A stretch of DNA of 64,000 nucleotides from Prosthecobacter debontii (GCA_945869675.1 CAMBPS010000003.1:1-64000); one strand, 5' to 3'; counted from the first letter of the stretch, positions 33,025-43,449 are shown. A program made the numbers and translations. The notes: generated by a model from the sequence alone, not told the origin.

Positions 33025-34496
33025 AGCACCACGCCGAACATCTCTCCATCACAGGCCGAGCCTTGCTTGATCGCCGCCAATTTCTATCGAATAGCGCCAC
33101 TGCGCTCGGCTCCATCGCGCTGACAAATCTCCTTGGGCTCGATGGCTTACTCGCCGCAGAGAACCACGGCCCGCTCATCGATCCCGCTCGTCCCTATGCA
33201 CCGAGGCAATCGCATTTTCCTGGGAAGGCGAAGAACGTCATCGTCATCTTTTGCGCCGGTGCAGTCAGTCAGTTGGAGACATGGGATTACAAGCCAGAAC
33301 TGATCAAGTGGGACGGTAGACCCTTGCCAGGTGGGCCAGCTGTTACCTTCCAAGGTCCTGCAGGTAATCTCGCTCGGCCGCAGTATGAGTTCCGCCAGCG
33401 CGGTAAGACGGGCAAATGGGTGAGTGACATGATTCCGCATCTTGCGGAGTTGACTGACGACATCGCTTTCGTGCATTCGCTGACCAGCAAGTCGAACACC
33501 CATGGCCCAGCAGAGAACTTTCTCTCCACCGGCTTTGTGCTCGATGGTTTCCCTTCACTTGGCTCGTGGGTGACGTATGCGCTTGGCAGCGAGAGTCAGG
33601 AGTTGCCTTCGTATGTTGCCATTCCTGATCCGCGCGGCGTGCCGCAGAATGGCGCGAACAATTGGGGCCCTGGATTCCTCCCGGCCGCCTTCCAAGGCAC
33701 CACAATGAGTTCGAAGAACCCAGTCCGACATCTCGCAGCCACAGGCGTCCCCAGGGATGCCGACCAAGCTGCGCGGTCCCTTTTACAAAAGATGAACGCA
33801 CGCCATCTCGCCGCGCATCCGGGCGACAGCAAGCTCGCTGCCCGCATCGCCAGTTACGAGCTTGCGGCGCGCATGCAGTTGAGCGTTCCCGAAATCAACG
33901 ACCTCAGCACCGAGCCCATGCATATCTTAAAAAGCTATGGGGCTGATGATACGCAAAACCCAGACAAAGCTGCCTTTGCTAAAAATTGTATCCTCGCGCG
34001 CCGCCTGATCGAAAAAGGCGTACGCTTTGTGCAACTCTTCAACGGAGCTTACGCCAGCGGTGGCAAGCTGAACTGGGACGGCCACAGCGCACTCAAGGAA
34101 CAATACGACGTCCATAGCCGCATCCTCGACCAACCCGCCGCCGCCCTGATTCGCGACCTCAAACAACGCGGGCTACTGCAAGACACTTTAGTCGTCTGGT
34201 GCACCGAGTTTGGCCGCATGCCCTTCTTCCAAAAAGGTGCCAAAGGTCGCGACCACAATCCTGACGGCTTTACCTGCTGGATGACTGGTGCGGGTGTCAA
34301 GCCCGGGGTCAGTCATGGCGTCACCGATGATCTCGGGCAGAAGGCCATCGAACACATCCATCCGCTTTACCATTTTAACGCCACCATTCTGCACCTCCTC
34401 GGCCTGGATTTCGAAAAACTCAGCTTCGAGCACAATGGCATTCAACGACGCCTAACCAACGTCGAAGGGAAAGTGATCCGTGAGGTGTTGGCTTGA
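33021..34496 (+). CDS. DUF1501 protein
   Basis: A 491-residue DUF1501 protein coupled to the PSD1 gene through an ATGA overlap. The N-terminus ([22 protein letters not shown]) is Tat-like but has a longer leader than the copy at 26200. Family blocks are present: [89 protein letters not shown] and [14 protein letters not shown]. Same clan as alkaline phosphatases and sulfatases; reaction unknown. Tight coupling with the cytochrome partner suggests a complex or shared export. Confidence 0.93.
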   Translation: MKHHAEHLSITGRALLDRRQFLSNSATALGSIALTNLLGLDGLLAAENHGPLIDPARPYAPRQSHFPGKAKNVIVIFCAGAVSQLETWDYKPELIKWDGRPLPGGPAVTFQGPAGNLARPQYEFRQRGKTGKWVSDMIPHLAELTDDIAFVHSLTSKSNTHGPAENFLSTGFVLDGFPSLGSWVTYALGSESQELPSYVAIPDPRGVPQNGANNWGPGFLPAAFQGTTMSSKNPVRHLAATGVPRDADQAARSLLQKMNARHLAAHPGDSKLAARIASYELAARMQLSVPEINDLSTEPMHILKSYGADDTQNPDKAAFAKNCILARRLIEKGVRFVQLFNGAYASGGKLNWDGHSALKEQYDVHSRILDQPAAALIRDLKQRGLLQDTLVVWCTEFGRMPFFQKGAKGRDHNPDGFTCWMTGAGVKPGVSHGVTDDLGQKAIEHIHPLYHFNATILHLLGLDFEKLSFEHNGIQRRLTNVEGKVIREVLA

Positions 34497-34595
34497 AGAC
34501 TCAGCAATGAACGGAGTTATCTATATTTTCCTGCCTGTTTTTCGGTATGTCGAGAAAAGCGCGTTTCATGCGTAAGGATAAGGTTCGCACGTCTC

Positions 34596-37190
34596 ATGCT
34601 TCGCCACTTCATTGCCTGCTTTCTTTCTACGTCATTGCTCGCGTCGCCTCCGGTGGCTTTTTTGGAGCAGCACTGCTACGACTGCCATGATGGGGAGACA
34701 AAGAAGGGCGATCTTGATTTGACCAGCTTGACTTTTGACGCGCAGCATCTGGACTTGCTTATTAAAGTCCACGATGCTGTCGAGCGGGGTGAGATGCCGC
34801 CGAAGAAGAAAAAGCAGCCATCGGAAGAGGACAGGGCGGCTTTTGTGAGTGGGATGGACGCGAAGTTGATGGCGCTGGCGAAGGTGGGCGAACAGGGGCG
34901 CATTCGGATGCGGCGGATGACGCGGGTGGAATTTCAAAACACGATGCAGGACCTGCTGGCGCTACCTCGGCTCGATGTGACCTCATTGCTGCCGATGGAC
35001 GGTCGCGTGGCAGGCTATGACAAGATCGCCAGTGGATTGGACATTTCGCCCGCGCATCTCGCGGCGTATGAAGAGGCCGTGGAGAATGCGCTGGATGCGG
35101 CAATCGCCACGAGCAGTGCGCCGCCGCGAGTCTTCAAGAAGCGCATCTATCCAGCGGGCCTCTTTAAATTCACTGGCAATCTTGTGCAAGGGCAGTTCGT
35201 GCTGCTGAAGGATAAGCAACCTGACCCCGCCCTGCCGGTGCGAGGTGGCTATGAGGGCAAAGCAGGCCATGTAGGCGATGCGGGGCCAGATTTGGACGAA
35301 CGGAAGAAGCGGATTGAAAGTGTGAAGAAATCAGAGAGTGCTGTCGGCTTGCTCAATCCGAATCTCGCGGGCTATGAAGCTGCGATGAATGTTTCGCCGA
35401 TCTATGCTGGCATGTATCGCATGAAGTTATCGTTGTGGGGGTTTCAATGGAATCAGGGCAAACTTGAATCATGCCATGATCAAGCAGCTGTGCTGCGAGC
35501 GCATGAAGAGGGCAAGCAACAGGAAGGTGGGCGTTTGCTGCGGGCCTTCACCGCACCATCGATGAAGTCAAACGAGGCGGAGATCACCGAGTGGCTCGAT
35601 GCACATGAAAGCATCGTTTTTGATCCCGTCTCGGTGCCGTGGACGGGCCTGCGCGTCGGCCAAGTTGCTGGCCGTGCGAAAAAGCATGTGGGGCCTGGTG
35701 TCGCGATTGATTGGTTTGAGATTGAGGGTCCGATCAACACCTCGTGGCCGCCGGAGAGTCACCAGCGTTTGTTTGGTGATCTCCCAATCGAACCAGTTCC
35801 GAAGGCTAGCAATGTGATCCCTCCGCAGCGTGATGAAGTGCGCAGCTTGGGTGGCTATGTGCCGAGCATGTATTTCGATCTCACGCCGCAGGAGCGAAAG
35901 CCACTTCTTGAAATGGTGCAATCGGAGCAGCCCGAGGCGGATGCTCGGAAGTTGCTGACGACATTTTTGCCGAAGGCGTTCCGTCGTGATATCACGCTTG
36001 ACGAAATTGAGCCTTATGTGGCGCTGCTGCGATCGCGCATTGCGGCGAAAGATTGCTTTGAGGATGCAATGCGTCGTGTGTATGTCGCAGTGCTCACCTC
36101 GCCGGAGTTTCTTTTTCACTCAGTGGATGCGAAGGCGTTCACGCTCGCCTCGCGCCTATCCTATTGGCTCTGGAATGGCCCACCGGATGATGCCCTTCTA
36201 GCCAAGGCTCAAGATGGCTCACTGAACCGCTCCGAGGTGCTCCATACGGAAGTGGATCGTTTGCTCGCCGACAAGCGCAGCGAACGCTTCATTGAGGATT
36301 TCACGAATCAATGGCTTGAGCTCAGCCGACTCGACGAGACAACGCCCGATCCTCAGCTTTACCCTGAGTATCGGTTTCTGTTGCATGAAGGCATGGCTGC
36401 TGAGACGCGCGGTTTTTTGCGCGAACTCATCCGTAACGATCATCCCATCACCGCGCTGCTCAAGCCAGGATTTGCCATGCTCACGCAGCGTCTTGCCGAG
36501 CACTATGGCATCACTGGTGTGGCTGGAGTGAAGGTCCGCAAAGTGCCGCTGCCTGCCGACAGCCCACGTGGCGGGCTCCTTGGGCAAGCAGCCATTCACA
36601 AGCTTACCGCCAACGGCACTACGACATCTCCCGTGAAGCGTGGTGTTTGGGTCATGGATCGTCTATTCAATGATCCGGCCCCGCCACCGCCTCCGGGCAT
36701 ATCCGCGGTTGATCCGGATACGCGCGGTGCGACAACCGTTCGGGAGCAACTCGATAAGCACCGTAATAATGCTAACTGCGCTGCGTGCCACGCAAAGATT
36801 GACCCTGCAGGTTTTGCCCTCGAAGCCTTCGATCCCATCGGAGGCTTGCGTGATCGCTACCGCTCCAATGGCAAAGGCGATAAGCCACCCGAGCAGGGCA
36901 AGACTGCGTGGCGTGTGCAATACAAGCTTGGCCCGAAAGTGGATGCGAGTGGTGAACTTACCGATGGTCGCAAGTTCATTGGCCCGATGGAGCTTAATGC
37001 GCTTCTCGTGGCGGATCCCTCCAAGCTGGCACAGGCCTTTGTCGCCCATCTTACGCGTTATGCGACTGGGGCGGATGTTAGTTATGCAGATCGTGCTGAG
37101 ATCCGCCGCATCGTCGAGAATGCTCAAGGCAGCCGCTTTGGTCTGCGATCGCTGATTCATGCTTTGACTAGCAGCCATCTCTTTCAATGA
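34596..37190 (+). CDS. DUF1592-family cytochrome (second copy)
   Basis: An 864-residue exported protein. Signal peptide 1-17, heme motif CYDCH (27-31), GEMPPKKKKQPS, DUF1587 (RMTRVEFQNTMQDLLALPRLD), a long middle region with a WPPESHQRLFGDLP motif, DUF1595 (AFRRDITLDEIEPY), DUF1592 (TLASRLSYWLWNGPPDD, FIEDFTNQWLELSRLD), DUF1588 with the second heme motif at 728-732 ([20 protein letters not shown]), and DUF1585 at the end. It follows the PSD1-DUF1501 pair by 99 bases and overlaps the next gene by four bases. Activity unknown; probable electron transfer. Confidence 0.92.
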   Translation: MLRHFIACFLSTSLLASPPVAFLEQHCYDCHDGETKKGDLDLTSLTFDAQHLDLLIKVHDAVERGEMPPKKKKQPSEEDRAAFVSGMDAKLMALAKVGEQGRIRMRRMTRVEFQNTMQDLLALPRLDVTSLLPMDGRVAGYDKIASGLDISPAHLAAYEEAVENALDAAIATSSAPPRVFKKRIYPAGLFKFTGNLVQGQFVLLKDKQPDPALPVRGGYEGKAGHVGDAGPDLDERKKRIESVKKSESAVGLLNPNLAGYEAAMNVSPIYAGMYRMKLSLWGFQWNQGKLESCHDQAAVLRAHEEGKQQEGGRLLRAFTAPSMKSNEAEITEWLDAHESIVFDPVSVPWTGLRVGQVAGRAKKHVGPGVAIDWFEIEGPINTSWPPESHQRLFGDLPIEPVPKASNVIPPQRDEVRSLGGYVPSMYFDLTPQERKPLLEMVQSEQPEADARKLLTTFLPKAFRRDITLDEIEPYVALLRSRIAAKDCFEDAMRRVYVAVLTSPEFLFHSVDAKAFTLASRLSYWLWNGPPDDALLAKAQDGSLNRSEVLHTEVDRLLADKRSERFIEDFTNQWLELSRLDETTPDPQLYPEYRFLLHEGMAAETRGFLRELIRNDHPITALLKPGFAMLTQRLAEHYGITGVAGVKVRKVPLPADSPRGGLLGQAAIHKLTANGTTTSPVKRGVWVMDRLFNDPAPPPPPGISAVDPDTRGATTVREQLDKHRNNANCAACHAKIDPAGFALEAFDPIGGLRDRYRSNGKGDKPPEQGKTAWRVQYKLGPKVDASGELTDGRKFIGPMELNALLVADPSKLAQAFVAHLTRYATGADVSYADRAEIRRIVENAQGSRFGLRSLIHALTSSHLFQ

Positions 37191-38440
37191 AAAATTCCAT
37201 GATTAACCGTCGACACTTCCTCCGTGCTGCTGGTGCGTTGCTTGCACTGCCCTCCATCGGACGCGCAGCCGAGAAACTGCCTCCGAGGCGGTTGTTTGCC
37301 ATCCATGTGCCACTGGGCATGATGCCGCAGTTCTTCTTTCCGAAGGCGGGGGAAGCCTCGAGCCCCTATCTCGACCTGATCGCTGCGCATCGAGCGCATT
37401 TCACTTCGTTTTACGGCGTATCGCATCCTGGTGTGGATGGCAATCATCACGCGGGACAGTGTTTTCTCACCGGGGCACCGCATCCGGGTCAGCCGACGTT
37501 TCGGAACTCCCTTTCGCTTGATCAACTCGTGGCAGAGAAGATAGGGCTCGACACGAGATTTCAATCGCTCGCTGTTTCAGTGCGCAAAGGCGAGCACTAC
37601 TCGGACTCCATTGGCGTGTCACGTTCGGGCGTTGTTTTGCCCTCCGAAACCAGCGCCGAAAGGCTCTATCGGCGCTTATTTGTCGCGGGCACTCCTGAAG
37701 AGAAAGCTGCGACGATGCGGCGCATCGAAGCGGGAGGCAGTGTGCTCGATTTGATCCTTGATAAAACCAAACGACTCGAAAAAAGCACCGCACCGGAAGA
37801 TCGCGCACGTCTGGATCAATACTTCCAAAGCGTGCGTGAACTCGAAGGGCGACTGCAGCGCAACATTGAGTGGGAAAACCGCCCAAAGCCGAAGGTGGAT
37901 TACCCAGAGCCCAAGGACTTGGCCGATGCGAACGAGGTCATCGCTCGTTCGAAACTCATGTTTGATCTCATCAAGCTGGCCTTGCATACGGACAGCACGC
38001 GCGTCGTCACCTTGTCGCTCAGCACCTTCTCCGTAGTGCCGCATGTGCCCGGCGTGAAGAATGAAACTCACGGCCTTACGCATCACGGGAACGAGCCGGA
38101 AAAGATTGCTGAGTTACGGAAAATCGAGGAAGCGCAGTTGACCGTCTTTGGCGATCTTCTGAAGGCCTTTCGCGACGTCAACGAAACTGGCGGCTCATTG
38201 CTTGATCATACCCAAGTGCTTTATGGAAGCTGCCTTGGCAACGCCAACTCTCATAGCAATCAGAATCTCCCACTTATTCTCGCTGGTGGCCGATTTAAAC
38301 ATGGGAAAAATCTCTCTTTTGATTCGAATAATAACACCCCGATGGCCAATCTCTTTGTCACGATGCTACAAGGACTTGGCATCGAAGCTGGGAAATTTGC
38401 TAGCAGCACAGGATCAATCTCAGGCCTTGATTTGATTTAA
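37187..38440 (+). CDS. DUF1552 protein (second copy)
   Basis: A 417-residue DUF1552 protein coupled to the DUF1592 gene by an ATGA overlap. Tat-like N-terminus INRRHFLRAAGALLALPSIG. Family segments include FAIHVPLGMMPQFFFPK, FTSFYGVSHPGVDGNHHAG, KSTAPEDRARLDQYFQSVRE, LHTDSTRVVTLSLSTFSVVP, THGLTHHGNEPEKI and NSHSNQNLPLILAGG. The His clusters are as in the other two copies. Partner of the upstream cytochrome. A second cloverleaf-like repeat begins about 100 bases after its stop. Confidence 0.93.
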   Translation: MKNSMINRRHFLRAAGALLALPSIGRAAEKLPPRRLFAIHVPLGMMPQFFFPKAGEASSPYLDLIAAHRAHFTSFYGVSHPGVDGNHHAGQCFLTGAPHPGQPTFRNSLSLDQLVAEKIGLDTRFQSLAVSVRKGEHYSDSIGVSRSGVVLPSETSAERLYRRLFVAGTPEEKAATMRRIEAGGSVLDLILDKTKRLEKSTAPEDRARLDQYFQSVRELEGRLQRNIEWENRPKPKVDYPEPKDLADANEVIARSKLMFDLIKLALHTDSTRVVTLSLSTFSVVPHVPGVKNETHGLTHHGNEPEKIAELRKIEEAQLTVFGDLLKAFRDVNETGGSLLDHTQVLYGSCLGNANSHSNQNLPLILAGGRFKHGKNLSFDSNNNTPMANLFVTMLQGLGIEAGKFASSTGSISGLDLI

Positions 38441-38544
38441 AATGGCAATGGATTTTTTTGATTCAGCATCGTCGAAAACGGCTGCTGTGATGATCTTTTC
38501 ATCACTGGTGCTACTCACATGTTTAGTTATGGTTCTACTAAGCC

Positions 38545-38704
38545 TAGATACAGGAATGGCTGACTGCCGATTTGCATCCGTCATTGATTCCACAAGGCTT
38601 TTCGCCTCTCGGGCAGTGTCACCCAAGACACAGCCGCTTCGAGTCGAAGAATCCTTGTGAAACCAAGCCCTGGCGCAACCCAACGATCTTCCATTCCCGG
38701 ATCT
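38545..38704 (-). repeat. 160-bp cloverleaf-like dispersed repeat, copy 2 (inverted)
   Basis: Reverse-complement copy of 28561-28720 with about seven differences, two of which weaken the 13-base closing stem (TTCCACAAGGCTT with AATCCTTGTGAAA). It lies in the 388-base gap between the DUF1552 gene (stop 38440) and the DUF1080 gene (start 38829); the rest of that gap shows no gene. Like copy 1 it lies just past the end of a cytochrome module, but in the other orientation. Confidence 0.85.
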
Positions 38705-38828
38705 AGGCTAAGGCTTTGTGCCGCTCACTTAGCCTCAAGTGGCAAGAAAAAGGATGGGGCTAAAACATCTGAAAATCGCAAGAAAACTCGATGAGTGTCG
38801 CGTTTACTCAACCTTCATAGATCTGACC

Positions 38829-39449
38829 ATGAGAATCGCCTTCACCTCACTCTTCCTTACTCTCGCCATCCCTGCCTTGGCCGAAACCGTGCCTCTTTTT
38901 GATGGTAAAACGTTCACTGGATGGGAGGGTGATGTCGGTAGTGTCTGGCGCATTGAGGAGGGAGCCTTGGTTGCGGGATCGTTGGAAAAAAAGCAAGAGA
39001 AGAACAATTTTTTGGCAACGTTAAAACAATACGCCAACTTTGAGCTAACGCTGAAGTGGAAGCTCGAGGGCACTGAGGGTTTTGTGAATGGTGGCGTGCA
39101 GTTCCGCACGAAGCGCATCCCGAATCATCATGAGGTCTCCGGCTTTCAAGCCGATCTTGGCAAGGGTTACGATGGGGCTTTGTATGATGAAAGCCGCCGA
39201 AAAAAAATGATGGCTCAACCCACGCCTGAAGTTCTTACTAAAGCCCAGAAACCACTTGGCGAATGGAATGAGTATCGCATCCGCGCTCAAAGCACCCGAA
39301 TTCAAATTTGGCTCAATGGGGTGCAGACGGTTGATTACACCGAAACTGAAGCTGGCATCGATACCTCTGGCATCATCGCTGTGCAGATTCACGGTGGCGC
39401 GACTTCGATTGTGCGCTACAAGGATCTCATGATCGAGGAACTCAAGTAG
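38829..39449 (+). CDS. DUF1080 protein (3-keto-disaccharide hydrolase-like)
   Basis: A 206-residue secreted protein of the DUF1080 family (concanavalin-like fold). Signal peptide 1-18 (IAFTSLFLTLAIPALA), then the family opening PLFDGKTFTGWEGDV, FELTLKWKLEGTEGFVNGGV, QADLGKGYDGALYDES and GIIAVQIHGGATSIVRYKDL. Some members have been linked to 3-keto-glycoside hydrolysis, so a role in sugar breakdown is reasonable. The frame is open 30 codons upstream, but the signal peptide fixes the start at 38829. Confidence 0.88.
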   Translation: MRIAFTSLFLTLAIPALAETVPLFDGKTFTGWEGDVGSVWRIEEGALVAGSLEKKQEKNNFLATLKQYANFELTLKWKLEGTEGFVNGGVQFRTKRIPNHHEVSGFQADLGKGYDGALYDESRRKKMMAQPTPEVLTKAQKPLGEWNEYRIRAQSTRIQIWLNGVQTVDYTETEAGIDTSGIIAVQIHGGATSIVRYKDLMIEELK

Positions 39450-39521
39450 TATCGGCTTTCTAGCTAGAGTTCATTCATCCAACGTATAGCCCAGAAAGGC
39501 TATGGTAATGCCAAATCGCCT

Positions 39522-42500
39522 ATGAAATTCGTCTTCACGATCCTCTTCCTTTGCTTCAATGTTTTCTCTCAGGCACAGCCTTTCGAGCTTAAGCCTCATG
39601 ATGTGATTGCCCTTACGGGTGGCTCGAACATGGAACGCACGCGGTTCAATGGCTACCTGCAAACGAACCTCATCTCATCCAAGCCGGAGCTGAAGATCAA
39701 AGTGCGCAACTTTGGCTGGGAAGGTGACACCGTCTTCGAGCAGTGGCGGGACGGCGGCAATTATCAGAATCTCGATCCCAAACGTGCCCAAGCCGAGAAG
39801 CGCATCAGTGCTGAAACTGGCACTGATAGCTGGCGTCAGCAGCGCGATTGGAAACAGCAACTCAGTGAAGTTGGCGCAACGGTGGTGATTGCTCAGTTTG
39901 GTCAGATGGAATCGCTGAATGGCATGGAGAAACTGCCGCAGTTTATTGAAGCGTATGAGAGGCTGATCGCGGAGTTTGCAGATGAGGGAAGGCGGGTGGT
40001 GTTGGTCTCTCCGGTGCCGTTTGAGGGCAAACGAATTGCCTCTGAAACAGTTACAGCGGCTTACAAGAAAGCCATTCAGGAGCTTTCAACTAGGCTGTTA
40101 TTGCCTTTCATTGATGTAGAAAAGAGCTTTCGCGTGCTGTCAGTTTTTCACAAGACTGAAGATGGCTTCCATCTGACTGACAAGGGTCATAGCGCACTGG
40201 CTAGGATTATTGCTTTAGGTCTTGGCATAAAGGACCCGCGGGACGACGAAACCATCCGCACCCAAGTCATCGAATTCGAACGTCTGTGGTTCGACTATTG
40301 GCGGCCCATGAATTGGGCCTTCCTTACTGGCGACCGCACCAACGTCCCCTACTCGAAGGATTGGAAAGACCCGTCAAAGCGCATCTTTCCTCAGGAAATG
40401 GAGGACTTTCGTCCGCTGCTGAAACAAGCCGAAGACAACATCTGGGCAGCTGTCGAAGGCAAAGCGGTGACGCCCGTCGGTGTCCGTTCATCGATCCCTG
40501 TCGAGCCGCCGACGGCGAAGCCTCAATCACCCGAAGAAGAGTTGGCGTCGTTTCAAATCATGGATGGTTTCGCGGTGAGTCTGTTTGCGAGTGAGGCTGA
40601 TGGCATCGTGAAACCGATTCAGATGCGTTGGGATGAACGCGGTCGCTTGTGGGTGGCGTGTGCGTTGAGCTATCCTCAGATCAAACCGGGTGAGAAAGCC
40701 AACGACTATGTGCTTGTGTGCGAGGACACGGATGGCGATGGCAAAGCGGACAAGTTTCACAAATTCGTTGAGGGCCTGTTCATGCCTGCGGGAATCGAGC
40801 TTGGTGACGGTGGACTGTATGTGGCGCAGGGCACTGAACTGTTGCATTTTAAGGATACCGATGGCGATGATAAAGCAGATACAAAGCGCATCGTACTCGG
40901 CGGCTTTGGCACGGCTGACTCGCATCAGATGATCAATTGCATCAACTGGGGCTTCGGCGGCGAACTTTGGTTCACGCAGGGACATCACATTTATTCGCGT
41001 GTCGAGACTCCTTACGGCGTGGAGACGCTGAATCGTGCTGGTGTATGGCGTTATCGGCCGCGCACAGGGCATCTTGACCCTTTTTTCCAATGGTCCTCAG
41101 CTGGTGCCAACTGTTGGGGTGTTACGACCACGGAATATGGTCAGGCCTTTCATAAGAGCGGTGCGAACATCGGCAGCTGGTTTACCACTCCGGGCATGGT
41201 CCGCTCCGATCTTGCGGTGAATGCGCAGGCGCTGAATCTCTGCCTTGCGCCGATCAAGCAGGTCGGTCAGGAATTTCTGCACAGCAGCATGTTTCCAAAC
41301 GAAATGCAGGGTCGGATTCTCATCGGTGGCTATTACGCCAATCTGTTGGAGTGGCATGAACTGAAGTGCGAAAACGGAATGTTCAGCAGCACGCGCCTGC
41401 CCAACATCATTGAGACCAAGAACAACGTCTTTCGTCCCGTCGAGGTGCGCATGGGTCCGGATGGCGGCATTTATGTCGCCGATTGGTATAACCCAATCAT
41501 CGGCCATTATCAGGCGAGTTACCGCCACCCAGATCGTGACAAGCAGCACGGTCGCGTGTGGCGTGTGACCTGGAAAGCGGGTGAGAAGGTCAAGCCAGTC
41601 GAGCTAGCCAAGGCGAGCGTTGAGGAACTGCTGGAGCAGCTTGATTCCAAGGAACGCTGGTCTTGGTATCAGGCGAAGCGCTTGCTCATCGAGCGAGACA
41701 CCAAGGAAGTGCTCACTGCACTCGAAACCTGGACACCGAAGCAAAACGACTATCGCAAACTTCAGGCGCTATCTCTTTATGAAGCCCATGAATCACCCAA
41801 CGCAGTGCTTCTCAAACAACTGCTGCGCAACGCAGACGCACGCATTCGCGCCTATGCTACACGCACTCTTAGCACTTGGTCGCGTGATGGCCATCTTCCG
41901 AACGCATTGAAGCTGCTGGAGGCTCAAATGGCCGATGATGATGCTCTCGTGCGTTTGGAGGCCATCGTGGCGGCAAGTTACATCCCAGAGGCACGATCCG
42001 CGGTGATTGCGGCACGTGCGTTGGACAGGGAATTTAACGCCTACCACCTCCATGCACTCATTAAGACGCTGCATGTGCTCAATCCGTTCTGGTCGTCAAA
42101 GTTAGAGTTTGAAAAAGATGAGCATCTTATTTTCGCGCTTCAAAACAGTTGGGTGGAAAACAATCCTGATGATCTGAAAAACCTCAGCGGTGCTGCGGTA
42201 GCCTACAAACCGAATGCAAGTAGCCAGGTGGCCACCATCATGCGTGAGCAGGTGACCAAGCATGAAGGAAATGCCGAGCGTCAGGCGACTTGGCTCAAGG
42301 CTCTTGCTGCGGTAGCTAGCGCAAAGGATGTGCCGTTCATCTTTGAGCGCGGCAGCAAAAACGCCGCTGTTTTGGCCGCGCTGAGAACCTCTGCACCCGC
42401 CAATGCGACGGAACTGCTGACGCCACTCTTTGATTCTAAAGTACCCGCAATTCGCAATCAAGGTCTGCGGCTCGCGGGAGCCTGGAAGGTCAACTCATTT

Positions 42501-43280
42501 GCAGATCGTATCCGCAAGCTAGCTTTGGAGGAAAACATGCCGCAGGCATTCGATGCGCTCATCAGTCTCAAGCCAGATGAAGTCGTCGCCCGCACGTTGA
42601 AAAGCCTTCAAGCCGCCGAAAACGCCAAGCCAATGCTCGCCGCACTTGTTTCACAAAGCGAAGGTCATGCGGCACTGATGCGTGCTTTGCAGAAGCCTGA
42701 GACACTTTCTATCTCAGCGGCTAAGGTAGCACTTCAAGCTCTCAATGGAATCGGTAAGAATGACGCCAAGCTCTCGCCACTTCTCATGAAACTAGCTGGC
42801 ATCAACTCAGCGCTGCCAGCCTACACCAAGGAATACATCGCTAACATCGTCAAAGGCGCGAACACCTTTGGTAATGCTGCTGAGGGCAAAAAGATCTACG
42901 AAGCTGCCGGTTGCATCGCCTGTCACATCCCTGGGGCTGCGCAGAGTAAAATCGGACCTGACTTAAGTGCTATCTCTCGTGGATTACCCATTGACATGAT
43001 TGTCACCGAGATCGTATGGCCTGCACTCAACGTCAAAGAAGGCTTCGAAGCAGCCACCATCACCATGAAGGACGGCACGGTCATCACTGGTTTCAAACAG
43101 ACCGATACTGCCGATACGCTAACTGTCCGTGATCTTACAGGAGCCATCAAGCCGATCAAAAAAACCGATACTCAAAAGATTCAGACCGGTGGCACATTGA
43201 TGCCTGACGGTCTCACAGCCACGATGAACGAGCAGCAGCTCGCTCATCTGGTGAAGTATCTCAGTGAGCTTGGGAAGTGA
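39522..43280 (+). CDS. SGNH hydrolase / PVC-type propeller / HEAT / cytochrome c fusion
   Basis: A 1252-residue exported protein with four parts: signal peptide (1-18); an SGNH-like domain (about 25-235; IALTGGSNMERTR, VVIAQFGQMESLNG, HLTDKGHSALAR); a PVC-type membrane-bound dehydrogenase propeller (about 345-680; RWDERGRLWVACALSYPQ, CEDTDGDGKADK, VRMGPDGGIYVADWYNPIIG); a HEAT-repeat region (about 700-1090); and a C-terminal cytochrome c domain with CIACH (1131-1135) and a late Met ligand candidate in GGTLMPDG. In the SGNH part the usual GDS serine is replaced by GGSN, so hydrolase activity is uncertain. It likely oxidises a sugar-like substrate and passes electrons to heme; substrate unknown. 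Confidence 0.9.
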   Translation: MKFVFTILFLCFNVFSQAQPFELKPHDVIALTGGSNMERTRFNGYLQTNLISSKPELKIKVRNFGWEGDTVFEQWRDGGNYQNLDPKRAQAEKRISAETGTDSWRQQRDWKQQLSEVGATVVIAQFGQMESLNGMEKLPQFIEAYERLIAEFADEGRRVVLVSPVPFEGKRIASETVTAAYKKAIQELSTRLLLPFIDVEKSFRVLSVFHKTEDGFHLTDKGHSALARIIALGLGIKDPRDDETIRTQVIEFERLWFDYWRPMNWAFLTGDRTNVPYSKDWKDPSKRIFPQEMEDFRPLLKQAEDNIWAAVEGKAVTPVGVRSSIPVEPPTAKPQSPEEELASFQIMDGFAVSLFASEADGIVKPIQMRWDERGRLWVACALSYPQIKPGEKANDYVLVCEDTDGDGKADKFHKFVEGLFMPAGIELGDGGLYVAQGTELLHFKDTDGDDKADTKRIVLGGFGTADSHQMINCINWGFGGELWFTQGHHIYSRVETPYGVETLNRAGVWRYRPRTGHLDPFFQWSSAGANCWGVTTTEYGQAFHKSGANIGSWFTTPGMVRSDLAVNAQALNLCLAPIKQVGQEFLHSSMFPNEMQGRILIGGYYANLLEWHELKCENGMFSSTRLPNIIETKNNVFRPVEVRMGPDGGIYVADWYNPIIGHYQASYRHPDRDKQHGRVWRVTWKAGEKVKPVELAKASVEELLEQLDSKERWSWYQAKRLLIERDTKEVLTALETWTPKQNDYRKLQALSLYEAHESPNAVLLKQLLRNADARIRAYATRTLSTWSRDGHLPNALKLLEAQMADDDALVRLEAIVAASYIPEARSAVIAARALDREFNAYHLHALIKTLHVLNPFWSSKLEFEKDEHLIFALQNSWVENNPDDLKNLSGAAVAYKPNASSQVATIMREQVTKHEGNAERQATWLKALAAVASAKDVPFIFERGSKNAAVLAALRTSAPANATELLTPLFDSKVPAIRNQGLRLAGAWKVNSFADRIRKLALEENMPQAFDALISLKPDEVVARTLKSLQAAENAKPMLAALVSQSEGHAALMRALQKPETLSISAAKVALQALNGIGKNDAKLSPLLMKLAGINSALPAYTKEYIANIVKGANTFGNAAEGKKIYEAAGCIACHIPGAAQSKIGPDLSAISRGLPIDMIVTEIVWPALNVKEGFEAATITMKDGTVITGFKQTDTADTLTVRDLTGAIKPIKKTDTQKIQTGGTLMPDGLTATMNEQQLAHLVKYLSELGK

Positions 43281-43296
43281 GCAGCGCTGATGAAAA

Positions 43297-43422
43297 TGAC
43301 GAATGACGAAGAACCCAATGACGAAAATGGCGCGCTTATCAGACTGGAGTGGTTATTCAAGGCAGCTTTAGACATTCGGCCTTAGACATTATTTCGTCAT
43401 TCGGATTGATGCATTCGTCATG
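43297..43422. repeat. ATGACGAA-type inverted repeat between convergent genes
   Basis: ATGACGAATGACGAA and AATGACGAAAATGG at 43297-43330 are mirrored by TTCGTCATTCGG and ATTCGTCATGG at about 43393-43422. It occupies the gap between two genes that end toward each other (43280 and 43450), so it may act as a bidirectional terminator or be a REP-like element. Confidence 0.7.
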
Positions 43423-43449
43423 GAGTAGATGCCTCTGTGGCGGCCCAGG

